Assembly (NCBI GenBank): GCA_029582165.1
Contig: CM055875.1
Coordinates: 3,816,001-3,880,000, forward strand
Reading direction: 5' to 3'
Length of the DNA stretch: 64,000 bases
From: Portulaca oleracea
Lineage: Eukaryota; Streptophyta; Magnoliopsida; Caryophyllales; Portulacaceae
Shown here: positions 22,714 through 35,800 of the stretch, in pieces
How the letters are laid out: every line of letters begins with the position of its first letter
Numbering within the stretch: the first letter of the stretch is position 1
The notes under the pieces: generated by a model
Seen by the model: only the letters and a program-made list of their open reading frames with translations
The model's database searches: none
What the model was told of the DNA's origin: nothing
Made by a program: the position numbers and the translations under genes

Positions 22714-23896
22714 ATGGAGGACACAAGCTCAGTGGATGTCATCTTAGACTTTCTGCAGAAGAATGGGTTTTCAAGGGCCGAGGCTGCTTTACTTAGTGAG
22801 CTGAGCAGTCGTCCGGATTCAAATGGGTTTCAGAAACTTACTCTGGAAGAGAAGGAGAGGGGTAAGAATGTGCAGAGTGACAGTGTTGAGAAACCTGAGA
22901 AGGTGGCTCTAAGAAATCAACAGTCTAGTACTCAGCACGGTAGCGATGCTTCTAAAGAGCTTGTTGTCAAAGAGATAGACTGCAGGACGGTTGGTAATGG
23001 TAAGGTAAGCAAATGGACATTTGGGGCGTCCACTGCGGAACATAATACATCCGTTGGAGCCATTGGCATGAGTAATGAGAACTTTTCTTTCTCAAGAGCT
23101 TCTGAAGATACTGTGCTGGACTTGTATAACTGGAAGTATAATCAGCGAAATGGACCTACGAATGCTTTCCAAACCAGTGGCAATGCTATGAACACAAGTC
23201 CATTAGAGTATCAGAGTGCTAGCTCGCTAAAGATACGTCTTCCTGATGCAGGAAACACAGCTAAAGTCCACGTGCAACCTGATAGTGGGTTTGATTTTCC
23301 AGGAGAAAAGAGGTCATCGTGGCTTTTTGATTCCGGTAAAACATATGTAGATACAAAGACAAGTAAAGCAGGTGATCTGAAAGGTACTGAGGAACAACAA
23401 ACCAACATTCCACATTCTGTAGACGAAGCATGGTCAAGAAATGGGGAAGCTTCTAGTTCCTCGTCAAGTCAACGGAAAGATTGTACTGTCAAAACTGTCC
23501 TCTCATTTTCAGGTGTTGATGTTCCCACTACTAGTGATAATGCTCTCGGTTCCAGTTGGAAGGAAGGGTCAAAGAAAACAGATATAACAGACGTTAGAGC
23601 AGCTATTAAAGAGCAAGTAGATGAGGTTGGAAGATCTTTGTACCTTGCAAAGCTGCAAGGTATTTGTGACACAAAGAATCTGGACGATCTAGGTTTAACA
23701 ATGGCTGAAATCCGGAAGGAAGAATTACCGAGGTTACCTCCTGTTAAGCTGAAATCAGATGATAAGCTGCCAAGTACTAACTGGGAAGATAGATTTGATC
23801 ATGATGTATTAACCTTGAAATTAAGTGGTGCTGACAGTACCCACCTTATAGGGTCTTATCTGGATGTCCCTGTTGGGCAAGAGATCAGCTCTTCTG
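22714..23896 (+). CDS. Kinase exon 1 (residues 1-394, LisH motif)
   Basis: The start MEDTSSVDVILDFLQKNGF is chosen because it aligns with the N terminus of Arabidopsis DYRKP proteins and begins the LisH-like motif at once. The rest is a serine- and acid-rich linker. The donor is G|GTAAGT at 23897, splitting a glycine codon after its first base. Confidence 0.9.
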
Positions 23897-26800
23897 GTAA
23901 GTGCTTTTTTTGTTTTTCCTTAATATTATTTAAAGGAGTTCTTATTTGAATGTTAGCCCCGTGTACTCGGTCTCCATTTAAATGCCATGTGTATTGGCTG
24001 CATAATATCTGGCACTTCAGTTGCCGCATTGGTACAATGCATTTTCTTGTCTTAGCAGATTTGATGCTGAATACGACTTATCAAATTCCAGGCCACAAGT
24101 GTTTGATATTTCTGCTTCTTTTGGATTTTGCTTTGTGGGTGACACATTTTGTATCTCAAATACAGTTAGCTGCTCATCTGTTGATATCTACTCAGTACTA
24201 AATATTGAAGGATTTGGATGTGTCTTTAGTTCAAAATATTGAGTCTCTTTATATTATGAGAAAGAGGCATGCTGTTAGTTATTAAAAATTTAAGTTGTGT
24301 CTGAAAGACTGAAACTCATTGTTTGGGCTATATTTGTGGTATGACTTACAAGCAGCTCTCATGAAAGCCCATATCCAGTACTGATTGCTTGTTTTCTAAT
24401 ACAAAAATGGGGAGAAGGGTGGAGATCTGATTTTTCAGATAGTCAGATTTGTTGTAAGTTCAGGTTGTAAAATTTTAATACCATAGAGCTTTGAGATTTA
24501 TGTATTCTCAATGCTCAATTTCTATTCACAATAGCCATGTATTCTCAATGCTCAATTTCTGTTCACAACAGCCAATTTCACAGGTTTGCGGTGTCTGTGA
24601 GTTTTGAGATCTAAATTTAGTTTGAGATTTGTGCATTTTCAAAATATAGTTAAGTCCCCCCTTTTGATTATATTTGATCTCTCAATCCAAAAGGTGTATG
24701 TATGAAGCTGAAGTATAAACATGGACTTAACCTGATTGAACCTGAGATAAAATTGGCAGCTCAGATGGTATTTAAGATAGACTGTGGACTAGGGGAAGGG
24801 ATCATCAAGTTCTTCGATTACCGATAAAACTAGACTTCTCTGAAATTATTCCTACTGCAGATTGCCCTCATAGTTGCCCTTCTTTGATAACAGAATCAGT
24901 CTAAGGAAAACCTGCGGAGTGCGGACTTTTGTATGATATACATTAAGAATTACCTAAACAAGCATCTAGGGTATGTAGGGCCTACAGTTTCAGTTTTAAA
25001 TGTACTTGCTCTCTTTTTCTCTATATATTTGTCTTAAACCGCCATGACAATGATATTGGTGTGGGGATTAGCAGTTAGGCTTGATGTTACTAAAAGACTC
25101 AGGTATGCTTTTCATTCTTGAGTGTAATTTCGAAATCTAGAAATCTTAGAGAATATAGTTACTGGGATTGGTATATACCCCTACGATCACGGTTCTGGGA
25201 ACAAGTGTTCTGGAGCCTAAACTACACTAAATTTGTTCAAGAGTTACCGATCTGTGTTGTGGAACAAATGGCCCATAAAGCATGCCAGAACTGCAACATG
25301 GACATTTTAGAAAGCAGGCCATGTCAGGGCATAAACATATTAAGTCTTTCAGATCATGGGTTCTGGTGCAATGAAAGTCCATTTTAATTTCTCTGTTCCA
25401 TAACTTGAGTATTTCTATTTACACTCTACTGAAAAACAAATTACATGGTTACCAATATGCACAGATGTTGGACTTTAGAAACCTCATACAGTAATTCTAT
25501 CTAAGGTTGTGGATAAATTCCATGTGTTGGAATCCTAATATATTCTGAGTTGTATTGTGTTTTTGTCTGCAAGCTGCAATTTGCAACATGGTTTAGGGCT
25601 AGTTCAACAAACCAATAAATCCTTTACGTAAATAGCTGCCTGACCTGTGAAGCCCTAATGACCCTGCCTCTCTTGGTACTATCTTTTTTTAAAAGTATTT
25701 GTCCCAATCACCATTCACTTTTCTTTTAATTTTTTTTTAGATGCCTAGGTATAGCTGTTGGTTTGGAGGGCTGGCTCTTCCCTAACTCAATCTACTTTTA
25801 TAACCCTGCCTCTCTTGGTACTATCTTCTTTTAAAAGTATTTGTCCCACCCACCATTCACTTTTCTTAATTTTTTTTTTAATTTTTTAAATGCCTAAGTA
25901 TAGCTGTTGCTTTGGAGGCCTGGCTCTTCCCTAACTCAATCCTGCTTTATCCCCATTTTTTTATTTTTAAACGTGATGTCTGCCCCTTGTAAATCAAAAC
26001 TAAATCAGAACAAATTACCTTAGGGACTCGTACCTTTATCCTACGATGCACATACAATACTTGACTAAGTCTATCTATGTTCCACACATGCTGGATGGAG
26101 ACACATATTAGACACCTTTTCATAGTCGTTACATCTTGCTAATTCTCAAAACATGGACTACAGTAGAATATGAAACAGTTGGTGGTTGGTTACATTAAAC
26201 TACCACATATCAACATCAGATGAGGTGAAACAAATAAAAATATGCATTCGATTCAATGAACATTCTTGGTTGGGGCTGAACTTGATCAGTCCTCATTATC
26301 AGAAAATGACACTAGTATTTGAAGCCTCTTTCTTTACTTGTGCGACTCCAATCAGGCTACTCAACACACTCCTTGAAAACAAAGGCACTGCATTCTTTCT
26401 TTTTATTTTTCTTTCTGTGGGCAACCAATTTTTAACCTTATGCACCCCCTCAGTCTTTGCATTTGGGCTGGGCTATGACTTCCATGACAAAAATATGCTC
26501 ACCGTAGTTTACGCCTTTATTAGAGATGGACTGCAACAGTGCCACTTTAGTGTGGCTGTGGCTCTGTCATTTGCTCCTCTACTGCCATCATCCCTGTTGT
26601 CTACGCTTGTAGCTACTAAAGGTATACTTGTATGCTGTGCCATATGGCCCCAAGTGGTAGGGAGAGGTGTGCAAAAAGGGGGCCTTTTATGTGGAACTTT
26701 GTTGATGAGAATAAGATTTTTCTTATGTTGATCTGAGGTTCTCAGTATGAGCTACTACCTATCTGGAATTCCTACTGAATTTTCCCATTAGCCTTTGCTT

Positions 26801-29800
26801 TTCGTGGCTGTCCCTATCTTCCCTTCCCTTCACTTTTGCACCCTTGTATTGTGAACGTAATTGAATGTTTGCTCATGCATGTGTCATATTTTCCTTTTTG
26901 TAACGGTCTTGGGGGCTATGATAATAGGCATGCCTATGAGATGCAAGGCTGTCACCGTCTTGCACCTTCATGATTGTCTTGGGTTAAAGATAGAACTGTA
27001 CTCTTAGTGTGATGAGCAAAACCCACAACATTATTTGACTTTAGTAGTCCTGAATCACTCTAGTGGTTAAATGCTTCTTGTTATTGTACTTTTTTTTCCC
27101 TGCCTTTTCTTCCTCCATCTTGTCTTCTCCCTCTTTGACTTTCACATTTCAGTTTTGTGGATCTATGGGATCTTGTAGCATGCATGTTAAGAAAGTTTTA
27201 AGGCCACATTTAACCTGAAAGTTTGTAATGTCGATTCAGGAGGCAAAAAGATTACTGGAGGTAACTGGTTATCTGTCAGTCGGGGCATAGCAGAGGACAC
27301 TTCTGACATGGTCTCTGGGTTTGCGACTATTGGTGATGGATTAAGTGAATCCAATGACTGCACCAATGATTATTGGGATTCTGATGAGTACGATGATGAT
27401 GATGATGTTGGGTACATGAGGCAACCTATTGAAGATGAGGCTTGGTTTTTAGCTCATGAAATTGACTACCCAAGTGACAATGAGAAAGCAACTGGACATG
27501 GGAGTATTCCAGATCCTCAAGAAAGAGCCATGGTCAAAGTTGAGGAGGATGATCAATCTTTTGCTGAAGAGGATTCTTACTTTTCTGGTGAGCAGTACGT
27601 TCATTCAAAAAATATGCAGCATGTTTCTGCTTCAGATGATCCTCTTGGATTGTCAGTTACTGAGGTGTATGATAAAGATGATGATAATGACATTATAGCT
27701 CATTATGATGGTCAATTAATGGATGAAGAAGAACTGAATCTAATGCGTTCTGAATCTGTTTGGCAAGGTTTTGTGACACAATCAAATGATCTCATCATGT
27801 TGGGGGATGGAAAAGTCATGAGAGAATGTCGAAGGCCTTCTTTGGATGATGGATGCATTGATGAGGATCAGCATGGTTCTGTTAGATCTATTGGGGTAGG
27901 TATCAACAGCGATGCTGCAGATATTGGCAGTGAAGTACGTGATAGTTTGATTGGTGGAAGTAGTGAAGGGGACCTGGAGTACTTTCGTGATCATGAGGTT
28001 GGTCTAGGCCTATCCAGAAATCCTCAGAATAGAACAATCAAGGATAAGAATTTAACAAACAGGCAGGAAAATGATAAATATTTGGCGGCAAATGACAAAG
28101 GTACATGTAGGAACCTTAGAAATAATTCAGATGTGGGGTTCTCATTTGTCCCTCCCCTGGGTGATGATCCCACTTGCTCTGGTAAACCCTTGTGGTCAAG
28201 CAACTGTGATATTGTTGGGGATGAACACAGTGATGTTTTAAATGCTTTGAGTAGAAATGATGACATGCTTGGTTCATGGAGGCGTAAAAGTAGTACTTCT
28301 TCGCCTACCAGGAGTCCTGGAGACGAAAATAGTGGCCCTGCTCTCAGATCAGCTGAATCTAGCCCCTCGACTCTCTCAGACTATGCATATGCTGGCAAAG
28401 AGCATGTGAAGAGAGCAGATGACGAAAAAATGGCTAGTGTAAGAGAGGACGACGTTGGACAGTCTTTGGAGGATGAGGAGGCAGTTGCAGTGCAGGAACA
28501 AGTGAGGCAGATAAAAGCCCAAGAAGAGGAATTTGAGACCTTTGATCTGAAAATAGTTCATAGAAAGAACAGGTAACCTCTTCCTCCCTCCCCCTTGTAC
28601 CAGGTGCAGGCTCATAGAACACCCCACCCCCCCCAAACCAAAAAAAAAAAAAAAAGAAAAAGAAAAAAGAAGTGGAGATAAGGAAAGAAACTGAATGGAT
28701 CTTGGGCCCTAGAGCTTGTGGTCAGTGTTTATTTCCTGCATGGTTCTCCACTTAAATTTCTCCATATTATTAATTAGTAGGTTGGATTTTTCATTCCCTT
28801 TTTTCTTCAACAGTTTTCACTTTTGGTGTTTCTATGAGGCGATGTGAAATTATTTGTGGTCGGCAATTCAGGGAGTGAAGCTAGTTGTTGATATAGTTCC
28901 ATAATTGCATGTGTAATCAATTACATTATAACAAAAATGCCACCATATATGGAGCATGCCACAACAACCATAGCAAGCTGGGTTTATAAGGAATTATGCC
29001 TCAAATGAATACTGCAATGAATAGGTGTAGTGTTAATATGTGGATTTTCTGCAAATATAGGGAAAAAGAAATATATAGACTTGAATCCCTAAATCTAGGT
29101 ATATGTCCGAGGTGAGAGGAGGAAATGTCTTGGGAGATGGGATGAACAACCTTAGGTTGGTTACTTCTACACCATCCCAGGCTATGTTTGGGTGGCATCT
29201 ATACTGGGTTGCTGGCAGTGGCCGTTGTAGTCTTCAAATTTAGATGTAGCTGTTAGAATGAACTTACCTATCAAATATCTAAAATATTTGATAGTAAGTA
29301 TCTATGTTAAAAATTAAGAACGACTTATCAAAAGTAATGTTTACGTTAAGAAGGAACTTACATTGGATAGAACACTTCATTTTCTTTTTGAATGGTGTGG
29401 GAATATTTGCGGTGTTTACCTGAATATTAAAGATGAAACAAACGATTTTTTGGGACTAGCGGGGGCCTGTAAGGTTCAATATTATTTTACAGCTGTTTTT
29501 ACTGTCTACGCTAGCCATTAAAGGGGGTTATGTAACACATACAAATCCATGGTGCGAGTGCACATTGTCACTAGTATGTTTTTGCTTCAGAGTGATGTCT
29601 TTCAAATTGATCTTCATTGAAGGACATTTCTGAGGAAATGTATCAGTTGGATGTTCTTCCCTCTTTCTTATATGAGCTGTCTGTCAGATGGTGCAAAACT
29701 TAAAGCTGTTTGCAACAACCCCTTCCCCTTCTCTCCTGCTTTAGTGGATTGTTCTATCAGATGTTTTCGTCCCGTAATGTCGTGAATGTGTCACACTTTT

Positions 29801-32800
29801 TAACTTAAGTTGCCTACAATTTATGCTTTGTTCAGAACTGGCTTTGAAGAGGACAAAAATTTCCATGTTGTGCTAAACTCAGTCATAGCAGGGCGCTACC
29901 ATGTTACTGAATATCTTGGATCAGCTGCATTCAGCAAAGCTATTCAAGCCCATGATCTGCACACCGGCATGGATGTCTGCGTTAAGATTATCAAGAATAA
30001 CAAAGATTTTTTTGATCAGAGTCTTGACGAGATAAAGCTTCTCAAGTTTGTAAACAAGCATGACCCTGCTGACAAGTACCACATTCTTCGGTTGTTTGAT
30101 TATTTTTACTATCGTGTAAGTTCATGTCACCTTGCTTACATAATTTCAGTAAAATATGTATGCTAATATTTTGGTAACCCAGGGATTTCATGGCTAGTAA
30201 TGTTACTTGATGCAGACATGGATGTGCTACTGAGTGATCATTTTACCATGCACACATGCACTGGGGGCTGTTGCAAGAATCAGTTTTAGAAAGTTGATGT
30301 CGTTCAAGCTTGTATTGATGATAGATTAACTGTTTTGGCTTATTCAAATGTCCATAAAAAAATTAACCTAGTAGGAATTCTGCAGTACTTTGTGAAATTT
30401 ACTGAAGTCCTTCTAAATCTTTATCTTGAGCAACTGCTCAGTGCACTTTCTATTGTTTGAAACACACACACACACACACACACACATACTCAAACAACAA
30501 CTAAATGCACAAAACTATTGTCCGTTTAGCTATGATTAATATTAAACTTCTTCCCATATCTACAATCTGCCTTTCTTTTTATGGTAAACCCAAAACTATT
30601 GTACATTTAGCTATGATTAATATTAAACTTCTTCCCTTTACTCTCAAATCAACATAAAATGGTGTATTAAATGATCCTTTAAAAACTTCATTTGAGGAGT
30701 GATACAGGAAATTAATTAATAAATTAGAATTTGTTTTATCTTTATTTTAGTTATTAGTGTCTTGGGGAAGGGGTCTTCTTTCGTATTTAAGTATCCTATG
30801 AATCACAGGTAGAGGTAATCAATGAATGAAATATATCTTTGTTTATCTCTTTAAATTCTCTCTTCTCCCTCCTAAACCCATTATCCTTCATTTCTAGTCT
30901 ATATCTAATTCTCCGTGTAGATTTCTTGAGAGGTATTCCCCATTTCTATCAACCCTCTCCTGATTTCCTGCATCAATGGTATCAGAGCGTCCTAACCTGG
31001 GATAGCAGTGGAGCCAAATATCCAAACCTTCACTCAACAACCACCTCAAGACCCACCCACCATGGGAAGGATCTTATATTCATTCCTTGAGCGACAGAAA
31101 ACTATGTCGGAACAATTAATAGAGCAACAACAACAAATTTTTTTCCAAAATCAGAGGATCGGGCAGCAATTGCAGATGGTCTCTCAAATGCTAGCTCAAA
31201 TCAAAGAATTCCAGACTAACACAAGAAAGTATAGAGTCTAGTATGTCCATGGTAGAATTCAAGAGTTCCCAGGCACCAGAAAAAGATATCCTAACCCAAC
31301 AAATTGACGGTCCAAGGGAAGGTGATAAAGAAGTAGAAGATCAGATTAGCATTGACCCCAACCAGTCAATAACATTTACATCGGAAGCTGCTAAGAAGAG
31401 TAAGAAAATTCAGTCATACATCTCAATTTCTTCTGATGGAATTTTTGATAAATCAGATAGAGGTGTTTGTGAGTTATGTGATGAACCCTTCGCCCTTGAG
31501 CATAAGTGCATAAACTTGAGTTCACAATACATGATTGATAAGGGAAAATTCAATTGGAATGATATGGGATATAATATGTATACCACAAAATACTCATCAC
31601 CTAGTGCACACCAGGTGTTCGACAAAATTCTTGAGAGAACCATTTTTGGAGTTACAACTCTAAAGTTTGATGGGCATGAAGATGGTGTTATTAGTAGCAA
31701 TACTCAATGTCAAACTGTTGAAAAGGAAGAAGGCATACACTCTTTGAATACAAGGTGTGTTGGTGGGATTGAAAAATATGGCATAGTAAATGATTTGGAA
31801 CAATATAGCTTCCCTTGGTCGAAGAAGGAGGTTATTTGTCCATCAATAAGATCATATTGGAAGTGGAGCCCCAGGCCAGAATTGGAGTTGTTTGAAGGTG
31901 ATGTGGGCATTTTAGTTGGAGAAGACTATTGGAGGAAATGTGATGCATGCCTTTGCTCTATTCCTTTTGATCCGGGTGGGATAGGAGAAATATTTTGTCA
32001 TTTGAAGCTTATTGGGTTTTGTGCCATCAACAAAGTTGAGTTCATGATCATGGTTTTTGATCCAGGTGGGTTGGAAGTATTTTTCCATCGATGCCATCAT
32101 ATTATAACTGATACTGTAGTGGGACTTAAGGCCCTCTTCATAGTCCGTGTTTGTGATCCTAAAGACATGGTGGTATCGATATCATTGAGGTGGAAGTTTG
32201 TTATTGATGGTAATTTTTGAGTTGAGGAGCCTATGGTTAGATATGGCTACGCAATGAGTTGTCCTACTTCAGTAAGGTTGATACATTCCACAACTAATGG
32301 CCTTCGACTGTTGATCGATCCTCTGTTTTGGAGTCTACAATAACAGTTGAATGCTATGATTCTTCTTTAATTTCCAACCTTGAGGACAAGGTTGTTTTGA
32401 GGACATGTGGCATGATACAGGAAATTAATTAATAAATTAGAATTTGTTTTATCTTTATTTTAGTTATTAGTGTCTTGGAGAATGGGTCTTCTTTCCTATT
32501 TAAGTATCCTATGAATCATAGGTAGAGGTAATCAATGAATGAAATATATCTTTGTTTATCTCTCTAAATTCTCTCTTCTCCCTCCTAAACCCATTATCCT
32601 TCAATTTCTAGTCTATATCTAATTTTCTGTGTAGATTTCTCGAGAGGTATTCCCCATTTCTATCAACCCTCTCATGATTTCCTGCATCCAACTGTTACAG
32701 ATCAAACAGGAGAGCTCATCCCAAAAGACTAGTCTGACAGGAGAGAGAGCCCATTTGATCTATAAACCCCACGCCGATATCCCATTCTACCGATGTGGGA

Positions 32801-35800
32801 CAAGTCCCATACCTTGCAATGGCATAAGACCCGTAACAAGGAGCGACAATATATATGTAATGGAAAGTTTGGTTTGAGTCGTTTAGGCACTTTGAGAGGA
32901 GTATAGATTCACTTGTTGGGAGATGTGAAAGGTTTAACCTTTTTTGGATTTAGGAGAGGTGGAGACCAAAGAAAACTGGAATGATGTGATCAAACCGGCA
33001 ATAACACGTTTGCATCTTACAAAGGACACGGCTTCTATACACTTGGTGAACAGTGATGTTTACCTTACCTATATACTATATTAGTTTGCCCCCTTTTTCT
33101 CATGCTAGTATTATCTAATCTTGTTAACTACTGATACATCTGCAGCTTGCTTTCTTACAGTTTTTCTTATAAGAAATAATGACTACTTCCATCTAGATCT
33201 TCTAGGCTTGCATCTAGATCTTCTATGCCTGCATCTAGATCTTTCCATTCCCTGCACCATAGTAAACTGACCAGTGCCCGATTTATGGAATCTTTTTTGC
33301 AGGAGCATTTATTAATTGTTTGTGAACTTCTTAAAGCAAATCTGTACGAGTTCCATAAGTTCAATCGAGAATCTGGTGGGGAGGTTTATTTTACAATGCC
33401 CAGATTGCAGGTTCAAAAAATGACGGCCTTTTTTTTTTTTCCCTCAATGTTTATTTTGAAAATTTTGAATGTGAAGACTAACCTGCTTATTCTACCTATA
33501 CAGTCAATCACCATTCAAGTTTTGGAGGCGCTTCAGTTCTTGCATGGCCTTGGACTGATACACTGTGACTTGAAGCCTGAGAATATTCTAGTCAAGAGCT
33601 ATAGCAGATGTGAGGTTAAAGTGATAGATCTTGGGAGCAGTTGTTTTGAAACCGATCATCTCTGTTCATATGTGCAGTCTAGGTCATACAGAGCTCCAGA
33701 GGTCATTCTGGGCTTGCCCTATGACAAAAAGATAGATATTTGGTCTCTTGGGTGCATCTTAGCAGAGCTTTGTACTGGCAATGTAAGCTCTCTAGTGTTG
33801 TATCTCTGGTTCTATGGTTGTGTGTTTAACATCAAACTAATACTGTAGTTGTCTTGGCCATGGTCGCTGAAATTACGTTATTTGTCTCTGTGGTTTCCTC
33901 AAAGTCTTGTTGATTTTTATGCACCATAATGTTCACTTTTCCTAGTGTAGGTCACGATTATGCAGGGTTTCTATCTTCATGAGTCCATATTGTAGACAGT
34001 CTTACCTTAACTAACATTCTTGTGTGTATTGTTGAGAGACTGATTCCAAGAGACCCACTAATATAATATGATCTTTTATCAAAACATTTTAGGAGCCAAG
34101 TGAGAGAGAGGGGGGGGGGGGTGGGGGGTGGGGGGTTCGACACTGTAATCGAACCAAAAATCTGTTGATAAAAGTAGTGCAAACAAGACTCAATAAATAG
34201 CAACGTGAATTATCAATGAATATGTTGATGGTCAGTGCATTAAAAAAGATTATTATTCCCTCTGCCCCATATCTGTAGACTGTAGTTCATCCTTCATTTT
34301 CTGGCAAGTTTCTGTGGAATAGCAAATATTTCACACCATATATAACCTCCTTACTGCTGGTTTGTTTTTGCATCGCAATGTGATGGGAATATTCTGTGGT
34401 ACTCTGCCTCTGAATTATTGTCCTGTTTTTAAAGGAATGATGAGATCTAGGCTCCTTTTTTTTTTCACTTGTTAAATCACACAAATGCCGGTGATTTGTA
34501 GGCTGTAGCTATGTGTTTCTGCATCACTCTGTGTTTAAAATAGCGCGCGTGGCGCGCGCTATAGCGCACGAGGCGCTGTAGCGCAACCCACAGCGCTACG
34601 AAATGTCGAGGCGTAGCGCAGTTCACGAGGCGCGCGCTATGTTCGCAAAGGCGCGTGGCGCACGAGGCGCGCGCCACATGAATTTTGTACTGTTCAATTT
34701 TTTTTTTACTTTTTTTTTACTGTGCTATTTTTGAAAAAAAAGGGAAAAACTTTTATTTTTGGGTAAAAACCCTAGCCTGCCTGAAATTCCCTCATTTCAC
34801 AAATCTCACGCGTGGTGCTGCTTCTCTGCCTCTGTGCGTGCTGCTCCAACTCAGGTATGTCTTCTTCTTCTTCTCTTCTTCTTCTTCTTCCTCTGCCTGC
34901 TTCTTCTCTTCTTCTTCTTCTTCTTCTTCTTCTTCTTCTTCTTCTTCTTCTTCTTCTTCCTCTGCCTGCTTCTTCTTCTTCTTCTTCTTCTTCTTCTTCT
35001 TCTTCTTCTTCTTCTTCCTCTGCGTTCTTCTTCTGCTGCTGCTTCTTCTTCTTCTTCTTCCTCTGCCTGCTGCTTCTCTTCTTCTTCTTCTTCTTCTTCT
35101 TCTTCTTCTTCTTCTTCTTCTTCTTCTAAAATAGCCGAATGGTGGAGTGCACATGGATCCGCCACACCAAATTTGAGAAAGTTTGCTATTAGGGTCCTTA
35201 GCCTCACATGTAGTGCGTCGGGATGTGAGAGAAATTGGGGTGTTTTCCAACATGTAAGTTATAACTTCTAAAAGCTATTTAAATTGAAAATTTTAATGAT
35301 TGAAATCTAAACTAAGCAAATAACTAATTTTATGTACATTCTCAACAGCTTCACACCAAGAAGAGAAATAGGCTAGCACAATCCCGATTGAATGATTTGG
35401 TTTTTGTTAAATCAAATCGTGCATTGAAGCGCCGCCGCGAGGAGATTGGTAGAGATCCCATCCTCTTGAATGAAATTGATGAGAGTAATGAGTGGTTGCT
35501 TGGAAGGATGGAAGATGAAGAGGATGAGGATGATTTTGTGTTTGAGGATGATAACCTCACTTGGGGTGCTGTTTGAAGCTAGTGGGGCAAATGAGTCTCG
35601 TTATAGATTTAGGCATGAATCCTCCACTAAATCTACTACAACGGACAAGGGAAAAGGAAAAGCGAATGCCTCTAGTTCCAAATCTTCTCGTGCTAGGTTG
35701 CGCTTAATTGATGAAGATGAGGAAGAGGAATTTCAAGAAGAAGATGATGAGGAAGAGGACATTGATGTTGAGTTGGTGGATGATGATGATCATGATGATG

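Larger units (their letters stand above)
30700..32686 (+). mobile_element. Non-autonomous LTR retrotransposon in kinase intron 3
   Basis: Two direct LTRs (30700-30972 and 32413-32686) differ at about 9 positions plus one 1-bp indel. The 5' LTR is followed by a tRNA-iMet-type primer site TGGTATCAGAGC (30977-30988). The 3' LTR is preceded by TTGAGGACAAGGTTG, a motif common before Gypsy 3' LTRs. The internal region is only about 1.4 kb and carries no protease, RT or integrase. The element lies in the same orientation as the host gene. No matching target-site duplication was found (AGGAG on the left, TCCAA on the right). Confidence 0.85.
30116..33302 (+). other. Kinase intron 3 (3.2 kb) with an LTR element
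   Basis: It contains a CA microsatellite (30461-30486), a diverged ~45-bp duplication (about 30508 and 30590, sharing TTTAGCTATGATTAATATT), the LTR element at 30700-32686, a transposon-like stretch near 32687-32870 with ACCGATGTGGGAC, and three short repeats of GCATCTAGATCTTCTA near 33192-33243. No host exon is hidden in it as far as can be seen. Confidence 0.7.

Noticed and set aside
26186..26731. 181-codon open frame in kinase intron 1
   Set aside because: It lies wholly in an intron, has no recognisable motif, and the flanking exons join perfectly without it.
32687..32878. Possible extra exon or small gene after the intron 3 LTR element
   Set aside because: The sequence (including ACCGATGTGGGAC) resembles plant transposon ends, and the kinase reading frame joins across it without need of an exon.
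34685..35271. Overlapping open frames encoding poly-Ser, poly-Leu and poly-Glu
   Set aside because: All are translations of the TTC microsatellite in different frames inside the hAT element; no protein is implied.
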